Positions 17,317 to 25,989 of a DNA stretch of 64,000 nucleotides are shown here, in pieces. The position numbers and the translations under genes are program-made. This DNA is from Flavobacterium sp. Leaf82. Lineage in GTDB: Bacteria > Bacteroidota > Bacteroidia > Flavobacteriales > Flavobacteriaceae. The notes below the pieces were generated by a model. The model worked only from the letters and a program-made list of their open reading frames with translations. It made no database searches and was not told where the DNA came from. Where the stretch lies: the NCBI RefSeq assembly GCF_001422725.1, contig NZ_LMMA01000034.1, forward strand, positions 69,642 to 133,641. The letters run 5' to 3'. The first letter of the stretch is position 1, and each line of letters starts with the position of its first letter.

Positions 17317-17350
17317 AAAAAAGTCTCAATATCTTGTTGAGACTTTTTTA
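17317..17350 (+). terminator. Intrinsic terminator of sucD
   Basis: The stem AGTCTCAA / TTGAGACT has a short loop and is flanked by an A-run and a run of six Ts, 29 bp after the stop. Confidence 0.85.
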
Positions 17351-17434
17351 CATTTTTGATATATTAAGGCGAGCAAAGTAAAAAAAACTTAGCATCTTAG
17401 ACCCTTAGTACCTCAGAAACTTAAAAAAAAATAT

Positions 17435-17860
17435 ATGTACAAAGAATTAGAAAAATTTAAAGTAACCAATAGTTTTACTTTTACAACTGAAGATAGTTTA
17501 GAACAAGCTTGTAACGCTCCGGAAGGTGCAGGAGTATTTGTTGTTTATGCTGTTGAAGGTGATGCAAAAGAACTAATCATGGTTGGTTCTACAGGAACTG
17601 TTCAAAACGACGGAACTTTGAAAAGCAAAAATGGTGGATTATACGATAAAATCGTAAACGGACATCAATTTGCTAAAACAGGAAGAAAATATTCATGGCC
17701 GGCACAAATGAAGTTAGAAACAATTTCGGCTCTTGAAGTAGTTTGGTATGAAACTTTTAATGCTGATGTAAAAGCAATTCCAACTGCAGTTGAAGGACAA
17801 GTTTTGCAAAGCTTCTTAGATGAAAATGCAAAATTACCAAGATGGAATGTAGCTTTCTAA
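17435..17860 (+). CDS. Small protein resembling a degenerate GIY-YIG domain
   Basis: The 141-residue cytoplasmic protein has no signal or membrane segment. The spacing of GVFVVYAVEG, LIMVGSTGT, GLYDKIVNGHQF, SALEVVWYETF, AVEGQVLQSFLDENAKLPRWN resembles the GIY-YIG nuclease fold, with the C-terminal Glu kept. The GIY Tyr is Phe, the YIG Tyr is Met, and the usual helix Arg is absent, so cleavage would be unlikely. The fold assignment is my inference from the motif pattern. If it is wrong, the protein is an uncharacterised flavobacterial family. Terminators on both sides suggest a monocistronic gene. Confidence 0.6.
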   Translation: MYKELEKFKVTNSFTFTTEDSLEQACNAPEGAGVFVVYAVEGDAKELIMVGSTGTVQNDGTLKSKNGGLYDKIVNGHQFAKTGRKYSWPAQMKLETISALEVVWYETFNADVKAIPTAVEGQVLQSFLDENAKLPRWNVAF

Positions 17861-17884
17861 AAAGCCGTTTTAAATAAAAACATC

Positions 17885-17919
17885 AAAAAGCCTTGCTATT
17901 TATTTAGTAAGGCTTTTTT
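17885..17919 (+). terminator. Intrinsic terminator
   Basis: The stem AAAAAGCCTTGCT / AGTAAGGCTTTTTT lies 25 bp after the stop of the 17435 gene. An A-run precedes it and a T-run follows. Confidence 0.8.
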
Positions 17920-18121
17920 ATTAAGCTGTAGGTTTTTAATTTTCAGTTTTATGTAGTTAAATACCAAAAACAAGACATAAAAATATGTAATTGAAGTTGA
18001 TCCTGTTTTAGATATTTTTTATAATTATTTTCTAAATAGAGAATACACATAAAATTTTCGCTATAAGTGAGATTTTTCAAAGGTTATTGCAATTGTTATT
18101 TTTTTAAAAAGGGAATTATCA

Positions 18122-18129
18122 TATATTTG
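18122..18129 (+). promoter_or_regulatory. Possible -7 promoter element of fabG
   Basis: TATATTTG matches TAnnTTTG. If used, fabG would carry a 5' leader of about 125 nt that contains the palindrome at 18205-18220. The rest of the 17920-18261 gap shows nothing recognisable. Confidence 0.4.
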
Positions 18130-18204
18130 ACAAGTCATTCATAGCCCTGAGTATTTGAAATCATTTTATGTCAGTCACGGCAAATATAAGATTGAAATGT
18201 CTCG

Positions 18205-18220
18205 TCCCGAAGCTTCGGGA
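18205..18220. repeat. Perfect 16-bp palindrome TCCCGAAGCTTCGGGA
   Basis: A perfect palindrome 41 bp upstream of fabG, also containing a HindIII-type AAGCTT core. Related copies occur at 14239 and 63397. Confidence 0.65.
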
Positions 18221-18261
18221 TCAGGATTAGCTACAAATAAATATTAACATTAATTTTGAAT

Positions 18262-19008
18262 ATGAAATTACTAGAAGGAAAAGTTGCCATTATTACGGGC
18301 GCTAGTCGTGGAATTGGAAGAGGAATTGCTGAAGTTTTTGCTAAACATGGTGCAAACGTAGCGTTTACATACAGCTCATCTGTAGAGTCAGCTCAGGCTT
18401 TAGAAGCTGAATTGAACGGTTTAGGAATAAAAGCAAAAGGATACCAATCGAATGCGGCCGATTTTAATGAAGCGCAAACTTTCGTTGATGCTGTTTTGGC
18501 AGATTTTGGAACAGTTGATATCTTAATTAATAATGCCGGAATTACAAAAGATAACCTATTAATGCGTATGTCTGAGGCTGATTTCGATCAGGTTATAGAT
18601 GTGAATTTAAAGTCAGTATTTAATATGACTAAAGCAATTCAGAAAACTTTCCTGAAACAACGCGCAGGTTCTATTATTAATATTAGCTCTGTAGTTGGAG
18701 TTTCCGGAAACGCAGGTCAAACAAATTATGCAGCCTCAAAAGCAGGTGCAATTGGTTTTACAAAATCAGTAGCATTAGAGTTAGGTTCTCGTAATATTCG
18801 TTGTAATGCAATTGCTCCAGGGTTTATTGAAACAGAAATGACTGCAAAATTACCTGAAGATGTAGTAAAAGGATGGAGAGACGGAATTCCGTTAAAACGC
18901 GGCGGAACTGTAGAAGATGTAGCTAATGCTTGTCTTTTCTTAGCTTCAGATATGAGTGCTTATGTTACAGGGCAAGTACTGAATGTTTGCGGAGGAATGC
19001 TTACCTAA
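18262..19008 (+). CDS. fabG: 3-oxoacyl-ACP reductase FabG
   Basis: NADPH-dependent reduction of 3-ketoacyl-ACP in fatty acid elongation. The 248-residue short-chain dehydrogenase has the cofactor motif TGASRGIGRGIAE, NNAG in LINNAGITKDNLLMRM, the catalytic Ser in INISSVVGVSG, and YAASK with catalytic Tyr and Lys. The C terminus YVTGQVLNVCGGM is typical of FabG. An in-frame TTG two codons upstream is rejected in favour of the ATG. Other SDR reductases are possible but the match to FabG is close. Confidence 0.92.
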   Translation: MKLLEGKVAIITGASRGIGRGIAEVFAKHGANVAFTYSSSVESAQALEAELNGLGIKAKGYQSNAADFNEAQTFVDAVLADFGTVDILINNAGITKDNLLMRMSEADFDQVIDVNLKSVFNMTKAIQKTFLKQRAGSIINISSVVGVSGNAGQTNYAASKAGAIGFTKSVALELGSRNIRCNAIAPGFIETEMTAKLPEDVVKGWRDGIPLKRGGTVEDVANACLFLASDMSAYVTGQVLNVCGGMLT

Positions 19009-19154
19009 AAAGGTAATAAGGTTCTAAGTTACAAAGGTTCAAAGGTTTTAGTAATCAGTTTTTATCTGACTCTAGAATAAAAGCTGAACAATAGTCATAA
19101 TTAATTGACTTTTTAATCTGATTACTGTAAACTGACACTGAATACTAAATAATT

Positions 19155-21182
19155 ATGACTACAAACACGATTCTATTATTATTACTTTCTTTAGTAATAG
19201 CGGGTGGGTTATCGTATTTTCAATATTTTTTTAAAGCCAAAAACAAATCCAATGTGGTTTGGTTTTTGGCTTTTTTACGTTTTCTTGCCATTTTTGGGTT
19301 ATTGTTATTATTGATAAATCCAATAATGACAAAAAATAAGCTTGAAATTACCAAAACACCTTTAGCAATTGCAGTCGACAACTCAAGTTCGATTACAGCT
19401 TTAAAATCAGACAAAAAAACGGAAGAATTATACCAGAAGTTAATTTCGAATCCGGCATTAAAAGAAAAATTTGAAATCCAGTTTTATCAATTTGATGCTG
19501 AATTTAAACCATTGGATAAATTTGATTTTAAAGGAAAACAAACCAATCTTGACGAAGTCGCCAAGAACCTAAAAAGTATCAATAAAAACCTGATTTTCCC
19601 AACGGTTATTATTACTGACGGAAATCAAACTACAGGAAATGATTATGTATATCGTTTTGATCCTGTTAATAAAGTTTATCCCTTGGTTGTGGGAGATACA
19701 ACCACTTTTCTTGATTTAAAAATCAATCAGCTTAATGTAAACAAATACGCTTTTCATAAAAATAAATTTCCTGTCGAAGTATTTCTTCAATATGCAGGAG
19801 ATAAAAATGTAAATGCTGATTTTACAATATCACAAGGAAATACAATTGTTGCAAAAGAGAAAGTTTCTTTTTCTGCTTCTAAAAAAACGGCAACTTTAAA
19901 CTTGCTTTTACCTGCTGATAAAGTAGGGTTACAAATTTTTAAGGCAAGTATTTCGTCTGGTTCAAAAGAAAAAAACGGTTACAATAACATCAAGAATTTT
20001 GCTGTAGAAGTAATTGATCAAAAGTCGACTATTGCGATCGTATCTGCTATAAACCATCCGGATATTGCAGCATTAAAACGCTCAATAGAAGTTAATGCGC
20101 AACGTAAAGTAATATTGGTCAAGCCAAATGATATTAACCAGTTACAAGAAGTTTCGGTTTTAGTTTTATATCAGCCAAACGCTGCTTTTAAAGCTATTTT
20201 TGACAACAATAAATTAGCAGCGACAAATACTTTTATTATTACAGGAAACAACACCGATTTTAATTTTCTGAACCAACAACAAACTAGTCTGGTTTTTAAA
20301 ATGAGCAATCAAAGAGAGGATTACCTAACAGAGTTTCAATCCCAATTTAATTTGTTTGCGATAGAAAATATTGGGTTCGAGAATTTTCCACCATTGCAAA
20401 ATTTATTCGGTACAATTACAACAAACGGAAATGTGTCTGTTTTACTTTCTTCAAAAATTAGAAACGTTGCTACAAATGCACCTTTGTTGGCTTTCGCCGA
20501 AAATCAAGGAAAACGTACTGCATTTTTATTAGGTGAAAATAGCTGGAAATGGCGTTTGCAAAGTCATATCGATAATCAGTCATTTGAGAAATATGATGTT
20601 TTTATCGACAAGATTATTCAATATTTAGCCTCGACAACTTCAAGGAAATCCCTGGTAGTGACGCATGAGAGTTTTTATAATTCCGGAGAAGCAATTGTAA
20701 TCAATGCACAATACTTCAATAAAAATTATGAATTTGATGAAAAAGCAAGGCTAAAAATTACGGTTACAAATGCTGAAACGAAGCAAGCAAAAAACTACGA
20801 TCTATTAAAAGGAAACAATTCGTTTTCAGCAAATCTTGACGGTTTAGCTGCGGGGAAATATAATTTTACCGTAAAAGAATTAAATACAAATACAGTTTAT
20901 TCAAGTCATTTTGAAATCTTAGATTTTGATATCGAAAAACAATTTGTAAATCCTGATGTTGTAAAACTGAAACAATTAGCACTTCAAACAAACGGAAAAG
21001 CTTTCTTTGAAAATCAGGCGGATGATTTGATTCAGCAGCTTTTAGAAAATAAAGAATACAAATCGATAGAGAAAAACGTTTCAACAAAAACTCCGTTAAT
21101 TGACTGGGTTTGGTTATTAGTTTTAATTGCTATTTTATTGACAACAGAATGGTTTGTAAGGAAGTATAACGGGTTGTTGTAA
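19155..21182 (+). CDS. VWA-domain-containing integral membrane protein
   Basis: The 675-residue product has two N-terminal membrane helices (about 4-24 and 35-57). A von Willebrand A-like domain follows, with a MIDAS-type AVDNSSSI motif near residue 78. A long periplasmic-type region of beta sandwiches makes up most of the rest. One C-terminal helix (WVWLLVLIAILLTTEWFVRKY) ends it. The layout resembles Bacteroidetes BatA/BatB-related or glutamine-amidotransferase-like membrane proteins, but it is not next to a MoxR ATPase. Its function is unknown. A 146-bp spacer with a TAATCAG/CTGATTA hairpin separates it from fabG. Confidence 0.78.
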   Translation: MTTNTILLLLLSLVIAGGLSYFQYFFKAKNKSNVVWFLAFLRFLAIFGLLLLLINPIMTKNKLEITKTPLAIAVDNSSSITALKSDKKTEELYQKLISNPALKEKFEIQFYQFDAEFKPLDKFDFKGKQTNLDEVAKNLKSINKNLIFPTVIITDGNQTTGNDYVYRFDPVNKVYPLVVGDTTTFLDLKINQLNVNKYAFHKNKFPVEVFLQYAGDKNVNADFTISQGNTIVAKEKVSFSASKKTATLNLLLPADKVGLQIFKASISSGSKEKNGYNNIKNFAVEVIDQKSTIAIVSAINHPDIAALKRSIEVNAQRKVILVKPNDINQLQEVSVLVLYQPNAAFKAIFDNNKLAATNTFIITGNNTDFNFLNQQQTSLVFKMSNQREDYLTEFQSQFNLFAIENIGFENFPPLQNLFGTITTNGNVSVLLSSKIRNVATNAPLLAFAENQGKRTAFLLGENSWKWRLQSHIDNQSFEKYDVFIDKIIQYLASTTSRKSLVVTHESFYNSGEAIVINAQYFNKNYEFDEKARLKITVTNAETKQAKNYDLLKGNNSFSANLDGLAAGKYNFTVKELNTNTVYSSHFEILDFDIEKQFVNPDVVKLKQLALQTNGKAFFENQADDLIQQLLENKEYKSIEKNVSTKTPLIDWVWLLVLIAILLTTEWFVRKYNGLL

Positions 21183-21278
21183 TCGAGTTTTTTTGCCACG
21201 AATTGCACGAATTAGCACGAATTTATATTTAATAAACTTTCAGATTATTTATCTGGAGATAATTAATTTTAACATTAT

Positions 21279-21620
21279 ATGAATGCAAAGAAAATCATTA
21301 CTTTCTTTAGTTTATTTTTTTTAAGTGTTTTATTTCTTGTTTACCTGAACGCAAGAGGAGAAAATAGAAAAAATTATCATTTTGTAATTACTAAAATTAT
21401 CGAAGGAGCAAAAGGAGATATAATTGTTAGCAATGCTGATAATGAATTTCGTTTTGCAAATTTTAATTCTTATAAAATAGATGTTGAAAAAGAAGATAGT
21501 TTAGTGAAAAAGGCTTTTTCAAAAAACGTTTTTATTTACAGAAAAAATGAAAAGACAGATAAATATAATTTAGTATTAATGTTAAATGAATCAGGAACAT
21601 TTCCGATAGATTGGCAGTAA
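21279..21620 (+). CDS. Small membrane-anchored protein, unknown function
   Basis: The 113-residue product has one N-terminal hydrophobic helix (IITFFSLFFLSVLFLVYLN) and a short soluble domain of alternating strands (FVITKIIEGAKGDIIVSNAD, then KNVFIYRKNEKTDKYNLVLML). I do not recognise the family. A GCCACGAATT half-repeat lies between it and the VWA gene, so cotranscription is uncertain. Confidence 0.65.
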   Translation: MNAKKIITFFSLFFLSVLFLVYLNARGENRKNYHFVITKIIEGAKGDIIVSNADNEFRFANFNSYKIDVEKEDSLVKKAFSKNVFIYRKNEKTDKYNLVLMLNESGTFPIDWQ

Positions 21621-21713
21621 GAGCTTTTTCTCAATAAATAAAAATAAGTTTTAGCTAATATTGAAAGCTCACTTCAGTATCGTGATTACAATTTATAAAA
21701 AGTATTCTTAGTG

Positions 21714-21721
21714 TAACTTTG
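21714..21721 (+). promoter_or_regulatory. -7 promoter element of the LysR gene
   Basis: TAACTTTG matches TAnnTTTG, 89 bp upstream of the LysR start and 19 bp upstream of a perfect dyad that could be its operator. Confidence 0.45.
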
Positions 21722-21739
21722 TGAATTCTTTGACAATCT

Positions 21740-21758
21740 CTGTTATACATTATAACAG
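21740..21758. promoter_or_regulatory. Candidate LysR operator dyad
   Basis: The perfect inverted repeat CTGTTATA-CAT-TATAACAG sits between the -7 element and the LysR gene. Its size and symmetry fit a LysR-type site, and its position downstream of the promoter would suit autorepression. Confidence 0.5.
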
Positions 21759-21809
21759 AAGTTTTGCTTAACTTGAAACTTTAAACTTGAGACAAAAACA
21801 ACTAAAAAT

Positions 21810-22706
21810 ATGGATTTCAGGCTAAAAGTATTTTACACCGTTGCACTTCGCTTAAACTTTACTAAAGCGGCAACAGAATTATATATTTCGCAGCCAGCGG
21901 TTTCTAAACACATTCAGGAACTCGAAGAAACCTATAAAACCAAACTTTTTGAACGAAATGGTTCTAAAATCGCTTTAACTCCAGCCGGAGAAATTCTGCT
22001 AAAACATACCAAAAACATCTTCGAAATTTATCGCGAAATAGATTTTGATATGAGTTCATTTATTAATGAACGTCAGGGATTATTAAGGTTAGGAGCAAGT
22101 ACAACGATTTCTCAATATATTATTTCGCCTGTTTTGGCACGTTTTCATCAAAAGCAAAAAGATATTAAAGTCAATTTGCTAAACGGAAATACAGAACAAA
22201 TCGAAAATGCTTTACTCAATAAAGAAATCGAAATAGGAATTGTAGAAGGACAATCTAAAAATCAATCCATAAAATACATTCCGTTTTTAAAAGATGAATT
22301 AGTTTTGGTTTGCAATACTAAAAATCCTTTAGTAAAACAAAACGAGATTTCATTAGAAGATTTTAAGACAATGAAATTCATTACTCGGGAACGAGGATCA
22401 GGAACACTTGAAGTTATAGAATTTGCTTTAAAACAAATCTATGTAAAAATTACCGATCTTCAAATCGAAATGCAATTAGGATCTACAGAAAGCATAAAAT
22501 CTTATTTGCTAAATTCTGATTGTTTCGCATTTATGTCCATACATGCTGTAGATAAGGAATTGAAAAATAATGAATTGGCAGTTTTAGATGTTCAGAATTT
22601 ATCGATAGAAAGATACTTTTATATCATCACATTATTAGGCAAATCAGATTCTTTGTCAGAACTTTTTATTCAGAATATTTCTTCTTACTATAACTTAGGG
22701 TTATAG
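21810..22706 (+). CDS. LysR-type regulator (YeiE/CysL-like)
   Basis: The 298-residue product has an N-terminal winged helix-turn-helix (LNFTKAATELYISQPAVSKH) and a periplasmic-binding-protein-like effector domain from about residue 90 (LGASTTISQYIISPVLARF). It lies 73 bp upstream of a YeiH-type transporter gene on the same strand. In enterobacteria the LysR regulator YeiE adjoins yeiH and responds to sulfite. By analogy this protein probably controls the transporter. The dyad at 21740-21758 is a candidate operator. Confidence 0.88.
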   Translation: MDFRLKVFYTVALRLNFTKAATELYISQPAVSKHIQELEETYKTKLFERNGSKIALTPAGEILLKHTKNIFEIYREIDFDMSSFINERQGLLRLGASTTISQYIISPVLARFHQKQKDIKVNLLNGNTEQIENALLNKEIEIGIVEGQSKNQSIKYIPFLKDELVLVCNTKNPLVKQNEISLEDFKTMKFITRERGSGTLEVIEFALKQIYVKITDLQIEMQLGSTESIKSYLLNSDCFAFMSIHAVDKELKNNELAVLDVQNLSIERYFYIITLLGKSDSLSELFIQNISSYYNLGL

Positions 22707-22779
22707 TCGATCGTTTTTTACAATTGGTGAATATGATATAAAGGCCAGACCTTTGTAATGAAATATCAAATTCATTATT

Positions 22780-23757
22780 TTGAAAACAAAGCAACATTCA
22801 TCCGTACATTTATTAGAAGTTAACCTTTATATCCAGCAGTCATTTTTTGCTTTAATAGTTGTATTGTGTTTGTTTTCTATCATTTCACCGCCAATTGCAT
22901 TATTACTGGGCGTTATAATGGTGAACGTTTTTGGAAATCCATTTGTCGAATTCAATAATAAAGCCATCACTTATTTATTACAATTTTCTGTTGTAGGTTT
23001 AGGATTTGGTATGAATGCAGCAAGTGCCATTTCGGCTGGTAAAGAAGGTTTTTTGCTAACAATATTCTCGATTTTCAGTACTTTAATATTAGGTACATTT
23101 TTAGGAAAATGGTTAAAGACCGATAAAAAAACATCGCACTTGATATCATGCGGAACAGCTATTTGCGGCGGAAGTGCCATTGCAGCCATTTCTCCGATAA
23201 TTAAATCAAACGAAAATCAAACTTCAATAGCTTTAGGGGTTATTTTTATTCTTAATTCTATCGCGTTATTTGTTTTTCCTTTTATTGGTCATCAACTTGA
23301 TTTATCCCAGAAAGATTTTGGCTTATGGTGCGCGATTGCCATTCATGATACCAGTTCAGTTGTGGGCGCAGCAAATAAATACGGAGCCGAAGCTTTGCAA
23401 ATTGCAACAACCGTAAAACTAGCCAGAGCATTATGGATTATTCCAATCTCACTTTTAACAGCATTTTTTTTCAAAAATAAATCACAAAATAAGGGAGCAA
23501 AAATTAAAATCCCTTACTTCATTGGGCTATTTATTCTGGCAATGCTTTTGAACACTTATGTACCTGCAACCGCTTTAGTGGCACAAAATATTGTTGGTAT
23601 TGCTAAAATTGGTTTAACAATAACGCTGTTTTTAATAGGAGCAACATTAAATATCAGTACCGTAAAATCAGTAGGAGTGAAGCCTTTACTACAAGGTGTT
23701 ATGCTCTGGATATTTATTGCTGCTTTAGGTTTGGCTTCAATTTTATATCTTAATTAA
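22780..23757 (+). CDS. yeiH: YeiH-family putative anion exporter
   Basis: The 325-residue integral membrane protein has about ten hydrophobic helices. It carries family motifs LGFGMNAASAISAGKEGF, CGTAICGGSAIAAISPII and CAIAIHDTSSVVGAANKYG. YeiH proteins (UPF0324) are proposed sulfate/sulfite exporters, though direct transport data are thin. The start is a TTG; the ATG at 22758 is in another frame and closes after 22 codons. Pairing with the upstream LysR gene supports inducible expression. Confidence 0.87.
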   Translation: MKTKQHSSVHLLEVNLYIQQSFFALIVVLCLFSIISPPIALLLGVIMVNVFGNPFVEFNNKAITYLLQFSVVGLGFGMNAASAISAGKEGFLLTIFSIFSTLILGTFLGKWLKTDKKTSHLISCGTAICGGSAIAAISPIIKSNENQTSIALGVIFILNSIALFVFPFIGHQLDLSQKDFGLWCAIAIHDTSSVVGAANKYGAEALQIATTVKLARALWIIPISLLTAFFFKNKSQNKGAKIKIPYFIGLFILAMLLNTYVPATALVAQNIVGIAKIGLTITLFLIGATLNISTVKSVGVKPLLQGVMLWIFIAALGLASILYLN

Positions 23758-23773
23758 AAAAATAAGATTTTCT

Positions 23774-24727
23774 CTATTTTACGTTTGAAAATTTCACTGT
23801 GGGTTTACCAACAATGCTGTAATGTTTTCCTTTAAATGAAAAACGTCTTTCAATCACAAAATTAAATTGCTTTTTGGTTTTGGCCATTGTAGCAATTTCG
23901 CTTGGTAAATCTACTTCATAGTCATCTTCAGTACCTTTTGCTTTTTTATAGGAACCTGTTGTTGTAATAATAAAATCACGGAAAAACTTCTTGTTATTGT
24001 CATTAGCCACAGTGTATACACTTGACCAATCTGAACTGCTGCTATTAAAAAGGCTATAATAATCTACTTCCATCAAAGGTTGGTATTTTCCATCAAAACC
24101 AACAAGAAGATAAAGGTATCCGGAATATGGAGCACCGCCGCCGCCATTTGCATGAACAAGAGTTAAAGCATATTGATCTTCGCCAATTTGCACTAATTTG
24201 GGTACAGGAGATTGTGCAAAAGAACCAAAAGCCTGAATAGCAGGTTGAAAAGATTTCATTTCCCAGTTATTCTCATTTTTTACAAATTTAGCAATGCTTA
24301 AAAGACCGCCCGTAAATCTGCTTGTTTGCAATCCATCTTCGTCATAAACAGAATGATTGAAAACCAGAAACTTAAATTGATTTCCTTTTGAATCTGAGTA
24401 ATCAATATTAGTAAGCAATCTTGTGGCAACACCTTGAGTATAGGGAAACAATTGATCTCCTTCTTCGCCATTCGAGTCAACATATGCAACAGGTTTGCAG
24501 CTTTTACATTTCCAGCTCACAAAAGTATTATGATCTGACATAGTATATAATTTACCCGGAAACAGCTTTTGCATTGTTTTTAAAGCATCAAAAGGATTTT
24601 TTACCAGTAATTGTCTTTTAGTGTTTAAAATAGTATCACTAACATTTTTTAATTGTACAATATCATCCTGAGCAAAGCAAACAGAAGAAAATAATAAGAA
24701 AAGAACACTTAAATAAATAGGGCGCAT
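23774..24727 (-). CDS. Secreted protein of unknown function
   Basis: The 317-residue product has a clear signal peptide (MRPIYLSVLFLLFSSVCFAQ). The mature part has CKSCKP near residue 72, a possible metal or disulfide site, followed by a Gly-rich HANGGGGAPYSGYLYL and many beta strands. The in-frame ATG at 24754 would place nine residues ahead of the signal peptide, so the start at 24727 is chosen. I do not recognise the family. It is convergent with the yeiH gene, only 16 bp apart. Confidence 0.7.
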   Translation of the reverse strand: MRPIYLSVLFLLFSSVCFAQDDIVQLKNVSDTILNTKRQLLVKNPFDALKTMQKLFPGKLYTMSDHNTFVSWKCKSCKPVAYVDSNGEEGDQLFPYTQGVATRLLTNIDYSDSKGNQFKFLVFNHSVYDEDGLQTSRFTGGLLSIAKFVKNENNWEMKSFQPAIQAFGSFAQSPVPKLVQIGEDQYALTLVHANGGGGAPYSGYLYLLVGFDGKYQPLMEVDYYSLFNSSSSDWSSVYTVANDNNKKFFRDFIITTTGSYKKAKGTEDDYEVDLPSEIATMAKTKKQFNFVIERRFSFKGKHYSIVGKPTVKFSNVK

Positions 24728-24851
24728 AAATTTAAAATTTAGAATAAAAAACAAAACGAATTTACAAAGAAACTTTTAATTTGAACTTATATCATTAACA
24801 GGGTTTAAAAATTAAAAGAAATTAAAATATCACAATATTCATTGGTATTGT

Positions 24852-24881
24852 TTTGAATTATGCTTAAATAAAATAAATTTG
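24852..24881 (+). promoter_or_regulatory. Complete Bacteroidetes-type promoter
   Basis: TTTG (24852-24855), an 18-bp spacer, then TAAATTTG (24874-24881), 19 bp before the ATG of the phospholipase-like gene. This is the best match to the -33/-7 consensus noticed in the window. Confidence 0.7.
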
Positions 24882-24900
24882 CACCTCAAACTAATTACAA

Positions 24901-25899
24901 ATGAAAAACTTTAAAATGAAACCAATGCTAATTGCAATATTCGCATCAGCAATTGGTTTTTTGACATTATCCTGGGGAATTGTTGGTCACGAACGTATTA
25001 ATAAAGCTGCCGTTATGGCTTTGCCTCAATCGCTACAGGTGTTTTTTTACAATCATATCGATTTTATTACACAGGAAGCTTCTGTACCAGATATCCGTAA
25101 GTATGCTTTAAACTATAAAGACGAAAATCCAAGACATTATTTTGACATGGAAAATTTTGGAGCAGTAGACAGTATTCCGCAAACTATGGAAGCGGCGAAG
25201 AAAAAATACGATGCTAAATTCCTGAATGACAACGGAATTTTACCTTGGTATATTGAAGAAATGATGGTGAAATTAACGAAAGCTTTTAAAGATAAAAACA
25301 GAGCCGAAATCTTGTTTCTTGCTGCAGATTTAGGTCATTATATTGGTGACGCACATATGCCATTGCATACTTCTGCTAATCATGATGGTCAATTAAGCGA
25401 CCAAAAAGGAATTCATTCGCTTTGGGAAAGCAGACTTCCGGAGTTATTTGCTAAAAATTACAAGTTAAATGTTCCGCAAGCGCAATATTATGCAGATGTT
25501 CATAAAGCAACATGGGATATGATTAATGATACGCATAGTTTAGCTAAGCCATTATTAGACATTGATAAAAAGCTTAGAACTGCTACTCCTGAAGCTAAGG
25601 TTTTTAAAATGGATGCTGACGGAAAAGTATTAAAAAGTAAATACAATACAGCTCTTTTCTCTGATGAGTATGCTAAAAAACTACATGAAGAGTTAAACGG
25701 AATGGTTGAAAGCCAAATGAAAAAAGCGATTACTGCTACAGCAAGTTTTTGGTATACTGCCTGGGTAAATGCTGGAAAACCAGATTTAAGCGACTTAGAT
25801 GCATCAGCGGTTACACAAAGAAACTACCAGTCTTTACGTGATGATTTACAATTATTTCAACAAGGAAACTTATTCGGAATAAAGAATCAAAATGACTAG
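24901..25899 (+). CDS. Secreted zinc-dependent phospholipase C / S1-P1 nuclease-like protein
   Basis: The 332-residue product has an N-terminal hydrophobic signal (about 7-24). The mature protein starts near Trp in SWGIVGHERINKAAV. In this fold the N-terminal Trp and a nearby His bind the zinc cluster. Further ligands are NPRHYFDMENFG, LGHYIGDAHMPLHTSANHDG and GIHSLWESRLPE. The trinuclear zinc fold serves phosphodiester cleavage of lipids or nucleic acids, and the sequence does not settle which. Monocistronic, with its own strong promoter and a bidirectional terminator. Confidence 0.85.
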   Translation: MKNFKMKPMLIAIFASAIGFLTLSWGIVGHERINKAAVMALPQSLQVFFYNHIDFITQEASVPDIRKYALNYKDENPRHYFDMENFGAVDSIPQTMEAAKKKYDAKFLNDNGILPWYIEEMMVKLTKAFKDKNRAEILFLAADLGHYIGDAHMPLHTSANHDGQLSDQKGIHSLWESRLPELFAKNYKLNVPQAQYYADVHKATWDMINDTHSLAKPLLDIDKKLRTATPEAKVFKMDADGKVLKSKYNTALFSDEYAKKLHEELNGMVESQMKKAITATASFWYTAWVNAGKPDLSDLDASAVTQRNYQSLRDDLQLFQQGNLFGIKNQND

Positions 25900-25929
25900 A
25901 TAGATTTTCTGTCTCTTACAGATTTAAAT

Positions 25930-25970
25930 AAAAAAAAGCCTCATATTCATTTGAATTTGAGGCTTTTTTA
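25930..25970. terminator. Bidirectional terminator between convergent genes
   Basis: The stem AAAAAAGCCTCA / TGAGGCTTTTTT has an inner ATTC/GAAT pair. It serves the phospholipase-like gene (+) and the LTA-synthase-like gene (-). Confidence 0.85.
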
Positions 25971-25989
25971 GTTAGCTTATTTGATAAGT

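Noticed and set aside
18256..18261. TTG start two codons before fabG
   Set aside because: The ATG at 18262 gives a standard FabG N terminus.
22758..22823. ATG upstream of yeiH as its start
   Set aside because: It is in a different frame and ends after 22 codons. The TTG at 22780 is in frame with the transporter.
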